The translations under genes and the position numbers were made by a program. A stretch of DNA of 64,000 bases from Flaveria trinervia (lineage: Eukaryota > Streptophyta > Magnoliopsida > Asterales > Asteraceae): positions 30,613,791 through 30,677,790 of the forward strand of contig CM046453.1 of the NCBI GenBank assembly GCA_025506515.1. The letters are read 5' to 3'. The notes under the pieces are model-generated. The model was not told the DNA's origin. It saw only the letters and a list, made by a program, of their open reading frames with translations, and did no database searches. Positions 1 through 9,850 of this stretch are shown piece by piece (position 1 is the first letter of the stretch; every line of letters begins with the position of its first letter).

Positions 1-450
1 TTATTCAATCGTGCGACTGAACCATTAGTATGGTTCAGTCGTGCGATTGAACCATGCGGTTGATTCATCCGCACGACTGAGTATTCAGTCGTGCGACTGA
101 GCCAATCTTATGTGTCAATCATACGACTAATCCAGTCACCCAGTTCAGTCGTGCGACTGAGTCATTCGTATGAAGTTGTTCATGCTTATGGTCCATTCGC
201 ATGGGCCATTCGCATGAGAACTTGATTATGTTAAGTTTGAATGTATTAATTAGTAAACATTATATGTAAACATTCAACCAATCACTAACCTAATTAACCA
301 ATTTTATATCAACTCATTAATGAAATATTAATCATTACAAATCACAATCAACCAATATCATTTCATTAATCATATCAAATTACACCAGAATTAGATAAAC
401 AAGATCTATTACATTTCCTATCATGATCTAGGGACATACATGTATCAACA
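1..450 (-). repeat. R1 downstream (3') LTR, truncated by the window edge
   Basis: This stretch matches 28636-29084 almost base for base, so it is the second LTR of R1 with about 281 bases missing off the left edge. It ends in ATCAACA at 450, the inverted complement of the terminal TGTT of the LTR. Positions 1-215 are packed with degenerate copies of the 18-bp palindrome TTCAGTCGTGCGACTGAA. The rest is AT-rich. Confidence 0.93.
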
Positions 451-461
451 AACTCCCCCTT
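451..461 (-). promoter_or_regulatory. R1 polypurine tract (plus-strand DNA primer)
   Basis: On the minus strand this reads AAGGGGGAGTT, immediately before the LTR. This is the standard position and composition of a copia polypurine tract. Similar G-runs on the same strand occur at 13297-13306 (just after the RNase H stop), about 2681-2689 and about 15360. Multiple copies are a reported Sirevirus trait. Confidence 0.85.
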
Positions 462-475
462 GGACCTAGATCTCT

Positions 476-703
476 CTAATCTTTTGTTTTCTGCATAACC
501 TCTTTGTATTTCTTGTACTTCTCCTCTTTTGTGACTCCCGTGTGAATCTCAAACGCGAAGCAGAGTCGTATAACTTTCTGGAACTGGAGGGCTTGTACAA
601 TATCTTGCGTATCATAGAACAGTGGCCACTTGTATAGCGTATATACATCACTTTCCGACAAGTTTGTAAGCCACATCGGGTTGAATACCCTGATAGTATC
701 CAT
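476..703 (-). pseudogene. R1 additional ORF, C-terminal fragment
   Basis: This 75-codon open stretch is the last coding-like segment before the R1 polypurine tract. It is in a different frame from the 844-1701 segment, so at least one frameshift separates them. The peptide (VFNPMWLTNLSESDVYTLYK near its start) is reminiscent in layout of the extreme C-terminus of the R4 additional ORF: Trp, then an aspartate/tyrosine pair, then a Leu-Phe stretch, then a basic end. The similarity was judged by eye and is weak. No enzymatic motif is visible. It probably ended the original additional ORF protein; function unknown. Confidence 0.5.
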
Positions 704-843
704 CTGTCCCTATTTGCTTAAGACTATGACCGCTTCAGCTGTTCTCCAATCATAGTACCACCACTTAAAATGTGGAGTGAAATCCTGTGGCATTTCCCTG
801 AGTGGGATTCTCGACATTGTGCGCGGAGGATTCCACTTCAACA

Positions 844-1701
844 CTATCTTAGGCTTGCCAGTAATGACATAACCTCAGACCTTCTGATATACCTAGTAGG
901 CTGTTGGGGTCTGAAGTTAACCCATCTAGTGTGGTACTCCTTCTTCAGAGCAGCCTCAAACCAGCCTGACATCTTCCTCGGGTCAGCATACAAAAGCCTT
1001 AGTTTGGCCAGCTGGTTGAGCTCAAAACCTGGTAGAGTCTTCAGATCATGTGAGAATCTGAAGTACTCTATGCCCTGTTCTCTCTTAACTGCATATGCAT
1101 TGAGATCTTCAAAGTACGCCCATGCTATGATCCTTCCTGACACCTTGTGATGTTTCTTGACTCTATAGAGTTTGGTGTAGGAATCCTTCTTTGGTGTAGT
1201 ACGTTGGGCTCTAACTTCTTCAAAACATGCAGCCCACTCAGCCTTTCGAATGTCAACATCATCATTTGAGGCTTGGGCTGTGTCTTTTGTTTTCTCTGTT
1301 TCTTGCTCCATATTGTTCAACACCTCAATAGTATCGCTGACAAGGGATTCACCCAGATTGGGGACCACATTACCCTCATTGTCAGCGTACTGAGGCTACT
1401 CCTCGGCAGTGACATCTTCGATCTCTACATCATCAACATCGTGGAGCTCTTCGTCACTAGTCGAATCGCATGTCGGGGCATCTTTTACTATTTCATCTGG
1501 ATTTAGCTCGAAAAGCTCTACGAGTTGCTCATTTGATAGGTCATGAATTATTTCCCCTTCTTCAAGGGTATAATTCACTGACCTCCTGACAATCCCTTGC
1601 AGATCAAGAATCATTGTTAGCTGAGACTTGACCTGTTGAAGGGGAGCAACATCAAACTCATCTCTTTGGTAATTTTGATCTGTTTGATTTAAACATTCCA
1701 C
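844..1701 (-). pseudogene. R1 additional ORF, middle to C-terminal part, one in-frame stop
   Basis: Two open stretches (1701-1396 and 1368-844) are in the same frame. A TAG at 1396-1398 separates them, flanked by readable coding sequence, so a single nonsense change is likely. The upstream part is very acidic. The downstream part is mixed, with the segment RIIAWAYFEDLNAYAVKREQ and several tryptophans, suggesting a folded domain. I recognise no known domain. It lies downstream of the coiled-coil segment at 1822-2331 and would have belonged to the same large additional protein. The 120 bases between 1822 and 1701 are AT-rich with stops; I tested them as an intron but could not keep the frame open. 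Confidence 0.55.
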
Positions 1702-1821
1702 ACATAAATCATTAGTAATTAATCAAACAGAAAGGCATTAAAGTAATATAAACATTAAATACATTGTGTCCAATTACATGATTCAAATACAAAAGAAGAT
1801 AAATACATAAACATCTAATCT

Positions 1822-2331
1822 TTACTTTTTTTCTTGTATCATGGTTTCATCACTTGGAGGGGCAGAGGTAGAAGCTGATTGATCTTGTCTGTTCTTTGTC
1901 CTTTTCTCCTGACCTGTAGCAGTGGCCGATGCAGGTTCATCCCCTCCTTCTGCTTCTTCATCATCCTCAGTATCACTCTCATCATCCTCATCATTATCTT
2001 CATCATCTTCATCTCTGTCTCCTTCCCTGATCTTCAATGGCTCCTCTTTAGATCCTTTCAGTTTTAACAGGATAATCTTCCTTGCCTTCTCCAGCTCCTC
2101 TATTTGCTTGCTTGATGTGACACTTTGAGCTTGGAGTTGGTCCATCTTGGTGCTCTGAGCAGCCAACTGCTGGGCTTGCTCCTCAATTACTCGAGCCTGC
2201 TCTGCAATTTTGTGAGATTGTGCAGCAGTCAGGTCAGTAAGCTGGCGGATCTGAGTTGTCTTTTCCTCATCAGCCGCCAGTAAGCGCATCACCATTCTGT
2301 TAAGCACTGACAAGTGTTCCTCTACCCCCAT
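1822..2331 (-). CDS. R1 additional ORF, coiled-coil and acidic segment (169 codons)
   Basis: Residues 1-100 are rich in Glu, Gln, Leu and Ala in a heptad-like pattern (repeated AEQARVIEEQAQQLAAQ-type text), a clear coiled coil. Residues 101-135 are a run of Asp and Glu, and the tail is Ser/Thr/Gln-rich. It starts inside the end of the upstream Thr-rich frame (2322-2648), so the two were probably one protein split by a frameshift. Coiled coils after pol have been described in the env-like or extra ORFs of Sireviruses and suggest protein-protein contact. No transmembrane segment or signal peptide is visible, so I see no support for an envelope function. Its activity is unknown. Confidence 0.6.
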   Translation of the reverse strand: MGVEEHLSVLNRMVMRLLAADEEKTTQIRQLTDLTAAQSHKIAEQARVIEEQAQQLAAQSTKMDQLQAQSVTSSKQIEELEKARKIILLKLKGSKEEPLKIREGDRDEDDEDNDEDDESDTEDDEEAEGGDEPASATATGQEKRTKNRQDQSASTSAPPSDETMIQEKK

Positions 2332-2648
2332 TGGAGGTAGAGGAGATCTATAAGTGTGTGAGGGATGGGTTGAGGGTATTGATTGGTGTGACGTGGTGGT
2401 GGAGGTGGCTGTAGTGAAGATAGGTCTGTATAGTGGTGGAGGTGATGAGGGAGTAAAGGATGTGGTGGTGGAGCTGTGGTGGGAAGTATGGTGGGGGCTG
2501 TGGTAGATGTGGTGGATGTGGTGGATGTGGTGTATGTGGTGGCTGTGGTGGATGTGGTGGCTGTGGTGGCTGTGGTGGATGTAGTAGATGTGGTGGTGAT
2601 GAAGGTCACCCTACGCTTCTTCTTCTTCTGGCCATGGGGTTTGGCCAT
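2322..2648 (-). CDS. R1 additional ORF, basic cluster plus Thr-rich microsatellite segment
   Basis: The reading frame is the same as that of 2670-3737, separated only by a TGA at 2670-2672 and seven sense codons. Read through, the junction is strongly basic (RRKR, then KKKKRR), like a nuclear localisation signal. It is followed by about 35 residues that are nearly all Thr with Ser and Ala, encoded by a degenerate GTGGTGGAT-type repeat visible on the plus strand at 2461-2600. The remainder is Pro/His-rich. This is low-complexity sequence that is expected to vary in length; no domain is recognised. Confidence 0.5.
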   Translation of the reverse strand: MAKPHGQKKKKRRVTFITTTSTTSTTATTATTSTTATTYTTSTTSTTSTTAPTILPTTAPPPHPLLPHHLHHYTDLSSLQPPPPPRHTNQYPQPIPHTLIDLLYLQWG

Positions 2649-2669
2649 TCTCTTCCTCCTTGTTCCAAT

Positions 2670-3737
2670 TCAGGTGGAAGCTCCCCCTACAACCCTGCCT
2701 GTGGACCCCGGAGCATAGCTTGGGTCAGTATCTGTATCTCCGGAGTCTCTCGGGTGTTCACCAACCACCCTTAACCCATGTTTTGTGGGAACAACTTCCC
2801 TTCCCACAGTTCGTGTAAGTGGCTCCTCATCCGATGCATCCTCCTCCTCCGCGTCAAGAACAAAATCCTGATGAAATCCCGCTGACTCAGTTACTTCTCC
2901 GGATGTGACGGACACTAGAGGTACAGAATCAGACACAGTGCCTCTGAGTGGAATAGCAGCATCCCCACTGTCATCATCATCTGAGTCATGAGTGGGTAGG
3001 GCTATCTGTTCCACATCAGAGTCACTGTCCTCGTGACGCCACTTTCTCTTTTCCGGCACCACATAGTCATCCCGGGCAAGATGACCAAACAACCTCCTGA
3101 TAGGAGGCTTCACTTGCTTTCCCCGGTATACTTTCATCATTCCCAGGTTAGTGTCATCAATTACCTCCAAGATTACCGAATCCTCCTTTTCCTTTGGCAG
3201 GGAAGGAAGCTTCTGATCTATGATCATTTGCATAAACCTCGGGTACATACAGAAGGCTTCCTTCCCTTTCCCCTCGATGTTCTCCACCAGATAGGTGAAG
3301 ATCATCTTGGAGAAGCTGAACGGATGGTTCAGCACCAACGCAACGTATGCGTTTTGCATCTGGTCAGACAGCTCATCAAAACCACCTTTTCTTGAAGCCA
3401 TGCACTTGAGCAGAACGTGTGCAAGATATTTAAACTGGGGACAGAGGTTACTCTTGTTGAGTACCCCAGAATTGATGTCCCCAGAGTATTTGGCTCTGAG
3501 AAAGCATCCTCTAACAGTGAGGGGGTGTAAACGAGTTGGACAGTCCGCGTCATCCCCCAATTGTAGTACAATCCTTAGATCCTCCTCTGAAACGGTAATA
3601 GCCTCGCCAAATATGGTACTTCTGATGCAGTGAGGTTCACATGATCTATCAACTGTAGCGCCTTCCCAAAAGGCTTGTTGAATGGATCGATATGGAGTGC
3701 AAGGGGTAGAAATGGCATGTGCAATCCGTGATCTCAA
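2670..3737 (-). CDS. R1 additional ORF, N-terminal core domain (355 codons)
   Basis: The protein has no polymerase or gag motifs. Its conserved-looking core runs from about residue 40 (an I.V...L...L.L pattern: AITVSEEDLRIVLQLGDDAD) through FKYLAHVLLKCM, a segment ending FSFSKMIFTYLVENI, and CMYPRFMQMII. The same order appears in the post-pol regions of R5 (46553-47070, ending YPRFIMAII) and R4 (53492-53990, ending MFPRYVQYIL). All three are therefore inferred to be one family, similar from memory to a putative plant transposon protein domain seen in Asteraceae annotations. The C-terminal third is acidic and Ser-rich. The true start may lie upstream in another frame (about 3837), because coding-like text continues there after a frameshift. 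Function unknown. Confidence 0.65.
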   Translation of the reverse strand: MRSRIAHAISTPCTPYRSIQQAFWEGATVDRSCEPHCIRSTIFGEAITVSEEDLRIVLQLGDDADCPTRLHPLTVRGCFLRAKYSGDINSGVLNKSNLCPQFKYLAHVLLKCMASRKGGFDELSDQMQNAYVALVLNHPFSFSKMIFTYLVENIEGKGKEAFCMYPRFMQMIIDQKLPSLPKEKEDSVILEVIDDTNLGMMKVYRGKQVKPPIRRLFGHLARDDYVVPEKRKWRHEDSDSDVEQIALPTHDSDDDDSGDAAIPLRGTVSDSVPLVSVTSGEVTESAGFHQDFVLDAEEEDASDEEPLTRTVGREVVPTKHGLRVVGEHPRDSGDTDTDPSYAPGSTGRVVGGAST

Positions 3738-3904
3738 TAGAAATGTGATTATGCCAGAGAATTCTGCAGCGTTTCTGGATGTTAAGTCCAGAAGAGCACA
3801 TATTGTGCTTTGTGCTCATAATCCATCTACTCGCCATCTGTTACACAAAGATAGTAAACATTAGTACCATTGACTAAGAAAGTCATGAAATCCTTAAGCT
3901 TGAA

Positions 3905-4200
3905 GAACATCTTTCTGTCATGCGATTGAGATTGTGCGACTGAGTTCAAACGTGCGATTGAACCGTGCGAAAGGGGTTCAGTCGTACGATTGAACCGTAC
4001 GAATCGGATTCAGTCGTGCGATTGAACCCATACGTACCTTTGAGTGTGCGATTGGGCTCCTACGTATATACCCTCATGCGGTTACATCAGCCGTGCGACT
4101 GAACTTCATACGCATGGTTCAGTCATGCGTATAAGCAGTTTGAGCCCTTCATTCGTGCGACTGAAGTTCATCACGCTGTCCAATCGCATGAAGAACAGAC
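3905..4200. repeat. R1 palindromic motif cluster, internal copy 1
   Basis: Successive degenerate versions of TTCAGTCGTGCGATTGAA, some with CGTACG or CATGCG centres, are spaced about 15-30 bp apart. The motif is the same as in the R1 LTR (1-215) and leader (27897-28135). Confidence 0.8.
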
Positions 4201-4581
4201 TGTTCAATTCAAAATTACTTTTTCACCATATTTTGAGTTTTAGACATCGTTATCTGGTTCATTTGACTCGCAATTCATTCTTAAACCACCTAACATCGTA
4301 CTTTCGTTTGTTTGAGTCATTTAGGTAGGTTATTTAGTCACTTAAGTCTCGGGTACTTTGCGAGTCCGAATGTACCGTGTTTTTCATCAAATTTAACGTT
4401 ATGGGAGTGCATGTATACAGTAAATTACCTGTAGAGTCGACGTAGATTGGTCAGTAATCGAGAAACAGGGGTTTTGCGATCAATTGAAATTTTTGCAGAG
4501 TTGGGTTAATACGTGCGATTCAGGGTGATTTTGAAGGTGGTGAGTCTCTGCGACCGACTCCCCTTCTATTTATATTATCCC

Positions 4582-4850
4582 TAGATTCAATCGTGCGACT
4601 GAGCTCATACGCACCTTTCAGTCGTGCGAGTGGGACTCAGTCGTGCGATTGGTTCAATCGTCCTTCTTCAGTCGTTCGACTGAATCTCAGTCGTGCGACT
4701 GACTCACTCTTTCTCCCTTAATCATCCGACTGGGCCAGTCGTATGGGCCATTCGGTTGAATAGTCCATATTCATGGTCCATTCGTACGAATAGCTTCCAT
4801 TCGTATGATTGGTCCATACGGATGGTCCATTCGTGCGAATAGGTCATATT
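4582..4850. repeat. R1 palindromic motif cluster, internal copy 2
   Basis: About ten further degenerate copies of the CAGTCGTGCGACTG palindrome. Toward the right end they grade into CCATTCGTACGAATAG-type variants, as they do in the LTR around 180-215. Confidence 0.8.
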
Positions 4851-5259
4851 TATAAACTTTTCTGCCAGTTTGAATATTTAACGTTTAAAATCCCTTAATT
4901 GTAGAAATTTACATCATGAGTAGTTGATTATCTTAGACATGATCGTTTTGACTTGAGAACCCTTTTATCACCTCAGACGAGACTGATTTAAGCTTTTAAC
5001 ACATATGTGGTCATCTCAGACATGACCCTTTTAGTGAGTTGATCCCTTACCGATTTTCATGATGTAGTCCGGCTGACAAACAAAACTAAAGGACTAAATG
5101 AATAAGAAAAACTAAACTAACATACAAAAATAAAACTTGTTTTTTTTGGCTTTTTGTGAGAGATTAATCCTAAGATGGAAATCTACTGGATTTGGTTCTG
5201 GAATAGACAGCTTAACTCAGATTTACCATACCTGGACCAATTCAATTTTGGAATCATAC

Positions 5260-5722
5260 TGTTGGAGCTGGAAAATATAGTCTATATTATCTACACAATG
5301 AAGTCAACAAAAGTCAACGTCACGGTCAAAGTCAACAAAAGTCAAACCTGACACGTTCGAGACCAAGAACCGAGACGAGACATTGAAGATTTAAATGACT
5401 AGGAGTTTTATTGTAATAAATATATTTTGTGTGAACAAAATATTTTATCTTGATTTTAGTCATTTTTATGCTTAATATGTAATTTTGTATTAATTAGCCT
5501 AAGTCTAGGGGGTTAAGTGCAATTAGTGAATATTAGTCTAGACTATTAATAGGTTAATTGTCATTAGTGTTGGTTAATGGTTGAATGACCAATTGATTGG
5601 GTTTCCACTTTGTAAAAATCATATGCAATCAATATAGATCAAAGAGGGTTTTATTGTGATTATCATTGTTTGATCCATAATTCTTCTTGTTATTTGATTC
5701 AAGTGTGTATCCTGGTGTAACA
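5260..5722 (+). repeat. R2 5' LTR
   Basis: It begins TGTTGGAGC and ends GGTGTAACA, with an internal cluster of GTCAACAAAAGTCAA repeats near 5300-5345. It is closely matched by 11795-12259. Confidence 0.93.
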
Positions 5723-5725
5723 ATT

Positions 5726-5737
5726 TGGTATCAGAGC
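5726..5737 (+). promoter_or_regulatory. R2 primer binding site (initiator tRNA-Met)
   Basis: TGGTATCAGAGC, three bases after the LTR, is the usual complement of the 3' end of initiator tRNA-Met used by plant copia elements. Confidence 0.9.
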
Positions 5738-6057
5738 CTTATTGGATCAATTGCATTGAAGATTAGAAGAATTTGTGCTGATTTTTGAAGGTGTTCATCA
5801 GAATTTTAGAGAGAGAAAGTGGGGGTTTAGAGAGAGAAAGTAGATCTGAAATTCAAATTTCATCCCAAACTCAATCAATTCATCAGATCTAAAACAATCT
5901 ACTACAAATTTGAAGATATACAACATATATTTCTGATCTATAACATATTTTATACAAGAATTTGAAAGAAAAATTCAGATCTGAATAAGTTTCTCTCACA
6001 CACACTAGTGTGTGTGTTCTTGGTGTTCTTGAGGATATTCAAATCTTCAAATCATCA

Positions 6058-6343
6058 AGCTGCGAATTTAACACCCAACTGAACAAAAGTTCAAATTTTC
6101 GAGCGAAAATTCCAGCGAAAATGCTGCCAAAATCATCAGCGAATCTAAGAACCAGCCTGCGAATTTAATAAATTTTTTAGCGAAATTAAAAAAAAATTCT
6201 GCGAAATTATAAATATTTAAGCTGCGAAATTAAAAAAAAATTGCGAATTTACAGATTTAAGCTGCGAAATCATAAAATTCAAGCTGAGAAATTACAAACT
6301 CTATCTGCGAAATTACAAATCAAACTGCGAAATTATAACCTCT
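6058..6343 (+). repeat. R2 leader: degenerate GCGAAATT array
   Basis: About a dozen irregularly spaced copies of GCGAAATT or GCGAATTT, mostly preceded by CT or AGCT and separated by A-rich spacers of 10-30 bp. The array ends exactly where the captured gene fragment begins (about 6345). No reading frame of interest. Confidence 0.75.
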
Positions 6344-6344
6344 T

Positions 6345-6800
6345 CCTATTCTTTCCAGATCATCTTTCAGATTCTTGTTTCTTTCTTCAGCTGCAACTTA
6401 TCTGCTTCATTCTCATTCTGAGTTTCATCCTAATCAAAATGCTTCTCCATTTCATTCCTCACTTGAAGTGAAAAACAGTGGTTGACTATCCACTCAAGAT
6501 TCAAAGTCATTTCTTTGGCAAAATTTTCCAGTTCCACCTTCCCATTAAGCAAACTAGTACAGCTTTGAAGAAATGTCTCTAAAACAGCACCAAGCTCACT
6601 AGTTTTCCACTGAAGCCACTCACACAAAATTCTACGGATTCCTTTTGAAACCTTATCCTTCTCAAAACATCTAACTGAAAATTTTCCTACACCAACTTCT
6701 CTCACTTCTAAATCAGAAACTTTATCTTTACATAGCACATCAGGAACGATTGCAAGACTGTCTACACTACTCGTGTCGTTCAACTTTGAAGCTTGGCTCG
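6345..6800 (-). pseudogene. Captured fragment of a filament-like plant protein (FPP, DUF869) gene, antisense in the R2 leader
   Basis: On the minus strand the peptide includes SELGAVLETFLQSCTSLLNG, then NFAKEMTLNLEWIVNHCFSLQ and, across a stop, a DETQNENEAD segment. This matches my memory of the C-terminal half of FPP proteins, long coiled-coil plant proteins associated with microtubules or membranes. A few residues usually present after FSLQ are missing, and a conserved Trp in the KHFDWDE motif is a stop (TAG). At its upstream end it is fused within a few bases to a CIPK fragment (about 6795-6800). It is transcribed antisense to R2. The fragment is internal, with no start or end of the parent gene, so it is not a functional gene. 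Identity is moderately certain; I could not check it. Confidence 0.55.
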
Positions 6801-7140
6801 ATGTTCGACATGAGGCTAGTGTTGTTGGTGATCTTTTGCTTGTTGAACACCTTCACGGAGAGGCTATAGTTGGAGACGAGGTCTCTGGCGAGGTAGACTT
6901 TCGCAAAAGCGCCACAGCCGTGGAGTTTTTCGAGCTCGTATTTTCCGAAGAGAGAGGTGGGCGGCCGCGATGGAGTTAAGTGTAGTTTCATTTTTTTTCC
7001 GGCGACCGGAGGCTTGCCGGAAAGAACCCACCGGAAACCTGATTTCATCTGCCCCTTTCTCTCTTCTCTCTATGTATGTGCGTTGAGTGGTGTATGTGTT
7101 AGTGTTTTAGGGTTAGGGTTTGTATGTGTGTTAATGGATT
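6795..7140 (-). pseudogene. Captured 5' end of a CBL-interacting protein kinase (CIPK) gene, antisense in the R2 leader
   Basis: The minus-strand frame from 7048 encodes an N-terminal stretch followed by the start of a kinase domain: FGKYELEKLHGCGAFAKVYL, with the glycine-rich loop in slightly altered form (the usual GxGxFG pattern reads GCGAFA), then SVKVFNKQKI with the VAIK-type lysine. FGKYE-G-GAFAKVY-AR is typical of CIPK/SnRK3 kinases, which act with calcineurin-B-like calcium sensors. The fragment stops after SNIE, far short of a catalytic loop, and then joins the FPP piece. The TC-rich sequence at 7050-7140 (minus: GAGAGAAGAGAGAAAGG) looks like the parental 5' UTR. It cannot encode an active kinase; it could produce antisense or small RNA. 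Confidence 0.75.
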
Positions 7141-7609
7141 AATGGGTTTTCAAAGAAAGTGGGCTAATAATTAACAATTGGGCTAACAAAATTTGGTTGT
7201 GGGCTTTTCTCATTGAATTGGGTTGGATCAGCAAATTGGGTTAACTATTTGGTAATAATTTGTATGAGTTTTAATAGTTGGGCTAATTACAAGTTTATAA
7301 TTGGGTTGGATATTTTTTTTTAAAACAAATTGTTGTGCGGGCTCATTAAACATAAAAAATAACAAAGTTGGGCTCATTAATAATCAAAGAAAGAATTTAT
7401 TTTAAAAAAAACAAACAAACGCGATAAAGAAATTTTCACCGATTTTGCAAGATTTATAAAAAAAACAAGCTGACCTGGCAGCTTGACCCCAATTGCTAAG
7501 ATTTTCTAGTGTGACATTTAAAAATAATATTTTTCCCGGGGGAGAATTATTTTACAATTTTTGGGAAAAATATTTTTGGGGCGTTTAATTGTTCAAAATT
7601 TTTACAATC
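7141..7609 (+). other. R2 leader, AT-rich, no gene
   Basis: Several GGGCT or TGGGC repeats are spaced through 7140-7380 (TTGGGCTAAC-like text), followed by A-rich sequence. No reading frame or structural motif beyond that. Confidence 0.5.
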
Positions 7610-9546
7610 ATGTCATCTTCAGAAGACTTTAAATCAAATAATCTCACAATGGCACAAAGCCGGTTTGATTCTTTTGCAGGTACAAAGAAAGAAAAATTGT
7701 TAAATTTAATTGATCGATTTTTAAAAATAGCAAATAATCTAAAGAAGCATGTGCCTGATCTCAGTAATCATGAACAAATTCAAAAGCTTCTCGAGTCTCT
7801 TCCATCCGAATGGAATCATCAAGTTAAAATGCTGAAGCAAGAAAGAGGTTATGTCGACATAAAACTTATGGATATGATCAACAGACTAAAATTTCTCGAG
7901 CTGGATATCCAAAGAAACGAATTTCAACAAGCCGTGTTCCCACATCAAACCCACGCGCTTAATACTGATCTTGTTTCTTCTGTAACAAGCATACTTGATT
8001 ACAAAGCAGAGATGATTGAAAAGTTGAAGTTAATGAGAACTGATTCGGATGTGAATTTTGAATTCGGAGAAACTGTTGAAGAGAAGTATGAAGCTCTGAG
8101 AGTTGACAATGACACTAAACCGGAGTCTGTGAGAACTGATGATGATAAGGTTGGAAAAGCTGATAAAAGAAAGAAAGAATCTGAGGCTGACGAGATGCTG
8201 AAGGTCAAAGAAGAGGAACATCAAGAAATCACAAGGGTTTGCAACTGTGAAAAGAGCTTAGCTGCAGAACGAACTATCATGGGTCTTCCTTATGAGACTG
8301 TTCAGGATATGTGTTCTTCGTCATGCAAAATTCGGTTATTTGGGATTTATAAGGCAAACAGATTGTTATTGGAAAATGAAAAAGAATTAAAAACAATCAA
8401 TCAGGAATTAAAGAAAAATGAAATTGCTTTTTCAAGAAAACTTAATGAAGCATTGGCTGAAAATGATCTTTTAAGAAGAACCATTTTGGAGCATAACGTT
8501 GAAATTAATATTCTGAGAGAAAGGGCTGTTTTAGCTCAATTTGAAACAACAAAGCTTCAAACAAAGCTTGATAAATGGACCCTTTCACACATGAAAAAGG
8601 ATAAGCTTATTGCTAAACAACAAGGGGTGAGGGTGAAACATGGGATTGGATATAAATCTGATAGTGAAACTGTATTTAATTCTGTTCCACCTCCTTCTAC
8701 TTTATGTTATTCACCAATTCCAAACCTCATCCTAAAAATGATTTGTTTGAACAATCTAATAGTAGTTTGCATGCAGGTTTGAGCGGTGTGAATCTTAAAG
8801 AGGTGCGAGATGATTATGATTCTACATCTGGTATGGGATACAATAAATCGAATCCTGACAGTCAAGCTAACAATTGTTCAGTCCCGGTTGTTTGTAAATC
8901 TATATCTACTATTTCTTCTAACTTCTTTGATAAGTTTAAAGCAGGTGAAATTCCTACTTTTGAACCTGTCAGGGTTGTGAAAGAAGAGATAAATCCGAAA
9001 TCACCTAATCATCAAGTTCCAACAACAACACATCCTATTCCTGTCAATCAAGATCCATTGGAAGCAGATCTGTGTATACGAGACTGGACAAGCTCAGATG
9101 ATGAATCAATCACAGAGGTGCGTGTTGGTTCCTCACAGATCAAGATGTCTCCTAACATTGTCAAGTCACAAAAGCTTCCAAAAGCTGAATCAAGACCAAT
9201 ACGGATCTCTTCTCCAATTCCAAAGCAATCCAGTCAATCAGTGAAGATCTCATTCCCTGTTCAGCATAACAAATGCCAAAACGAGCAAGAATCTGCTACA
9301 AGCTCAAAGCAATCCTCATCCCCACCTGCATCACACGGTTCAGTGAAGCATCAAAAGCCATTCAAGGCTTGTTTTGAGTGTGGAAAAGAAGGGCATGTGG
9401 TAAAGAAATGTCCTCAAAGGCTTGATACGAATGGTAAGGCAAAACAAATTTCTTCTCTGAATGTAAGTATAAAAGGAATGTTCCAGATGGTAAAGGCAAC
9501 ACGGGTTGCTTCTCTGGATCAAGAGATAAAAAGCACACATCTTTGA
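7610..9546 (+). pseudogene. R2 gag with CCHC zinc knuckle, one frameshift
   Basis: The frame opens at ATG 7610 (MSSSEDFKSNN). Residues 20-110 resemble the distal half of a copia gag (UBN2-type): LIDRFLKIANNLKKHV and LLESLPSEWNHQVKML. The proximal half of the usual domain is missing. Coiled-coil sequence follows (about 8290-8600). The frame ends at 8782; coding continues in another frame from 8704 to 9546 with a CCHC knuckle, CFECGKEGHVVKKC, at 9370-9411. Gag would package element RNA. R1 gag has the same layout, so R1-type elements are candidate helpers, although that is inference. Confidence 0.75.
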
Positions 9547-9850
9547 ATGGTTGGATGAAAAACCCTCCATCCAAACCTTTTCATGTGAAGCCGGTTCACA
9601 TGATTCAAAGATGAAAATGACCAAAGGTTTAAAACCAAATTCTTTTCATTCCGGTCTCAAACAGAAAATGATTTCCAAATTTAATTCATTCAAATCTAAG
9701 TTAATTGAACCAAAACAAATTTGGCAAATTAAAAAGAATGATACAACAATCCCCGATTGTTTAAACGGTTGTGTGCAGAAGCTTGTTACTTATCTTGATG
9801 AAAAAGGAACTTCCAGGACTACGATGGCCTGGGTTTCCCTTTCTAACTAA
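9543..9850 (+). pseudogene. R2 gag C-terminal remnant
   Basis: A third frame carries coding-like text ending AWVSLSN and a stop at about 9850. R1 gag ends KAWVPNPN and an equivalent KAWVSRCN is found in R4, each just upstream of protease. R2 therefore stops where the protease should begin: its pol was lost downstream of this point. Confidence 0.6.

Larger units (their letters stand above)
3838..5254 (-). other. R1 noncoding region between pol and the additional ORF, with two palindromic-repeat clusters
   Basis: I see no credible gene here. Clusters of the R1-specific motif (half-sites GTGCGACTGA and TCAGTCGTGCGA) occupy about 3905-4200 and 4582-4850, roughly ten or more degenerate copies each. 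Between them and after 4860 the sequence is AT-rich. R2 interrupts the region at 5259/5260, and R1 resumes at 12265. Confidence 0.7.

Noticed and set aside
1..215. CRISPR-like repeat array
   Set aside because: Repeats are degenerate palindromes with no regular spacers, in an LTR of a plant retrotransposon.
1702..1821. Possible intron inside the R1 additional ORF
   Set aside because: A GT donor and AG acceptor can be drawn, but the joined frame meets a stop within a few codons; loss by mutation is equally likely.
2460..2774. Plus-strand Cys/Gly-rich and Val-rich frames
   Set aside because: Both are the opposite strand of the Thr-encoding microsatellite in the R1 additional ORF.
6795..7048. 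A functional CIPK kinase gene
   Set aside because: It ends before the catalytic loop and is fused to unrelated sequence inside an element.
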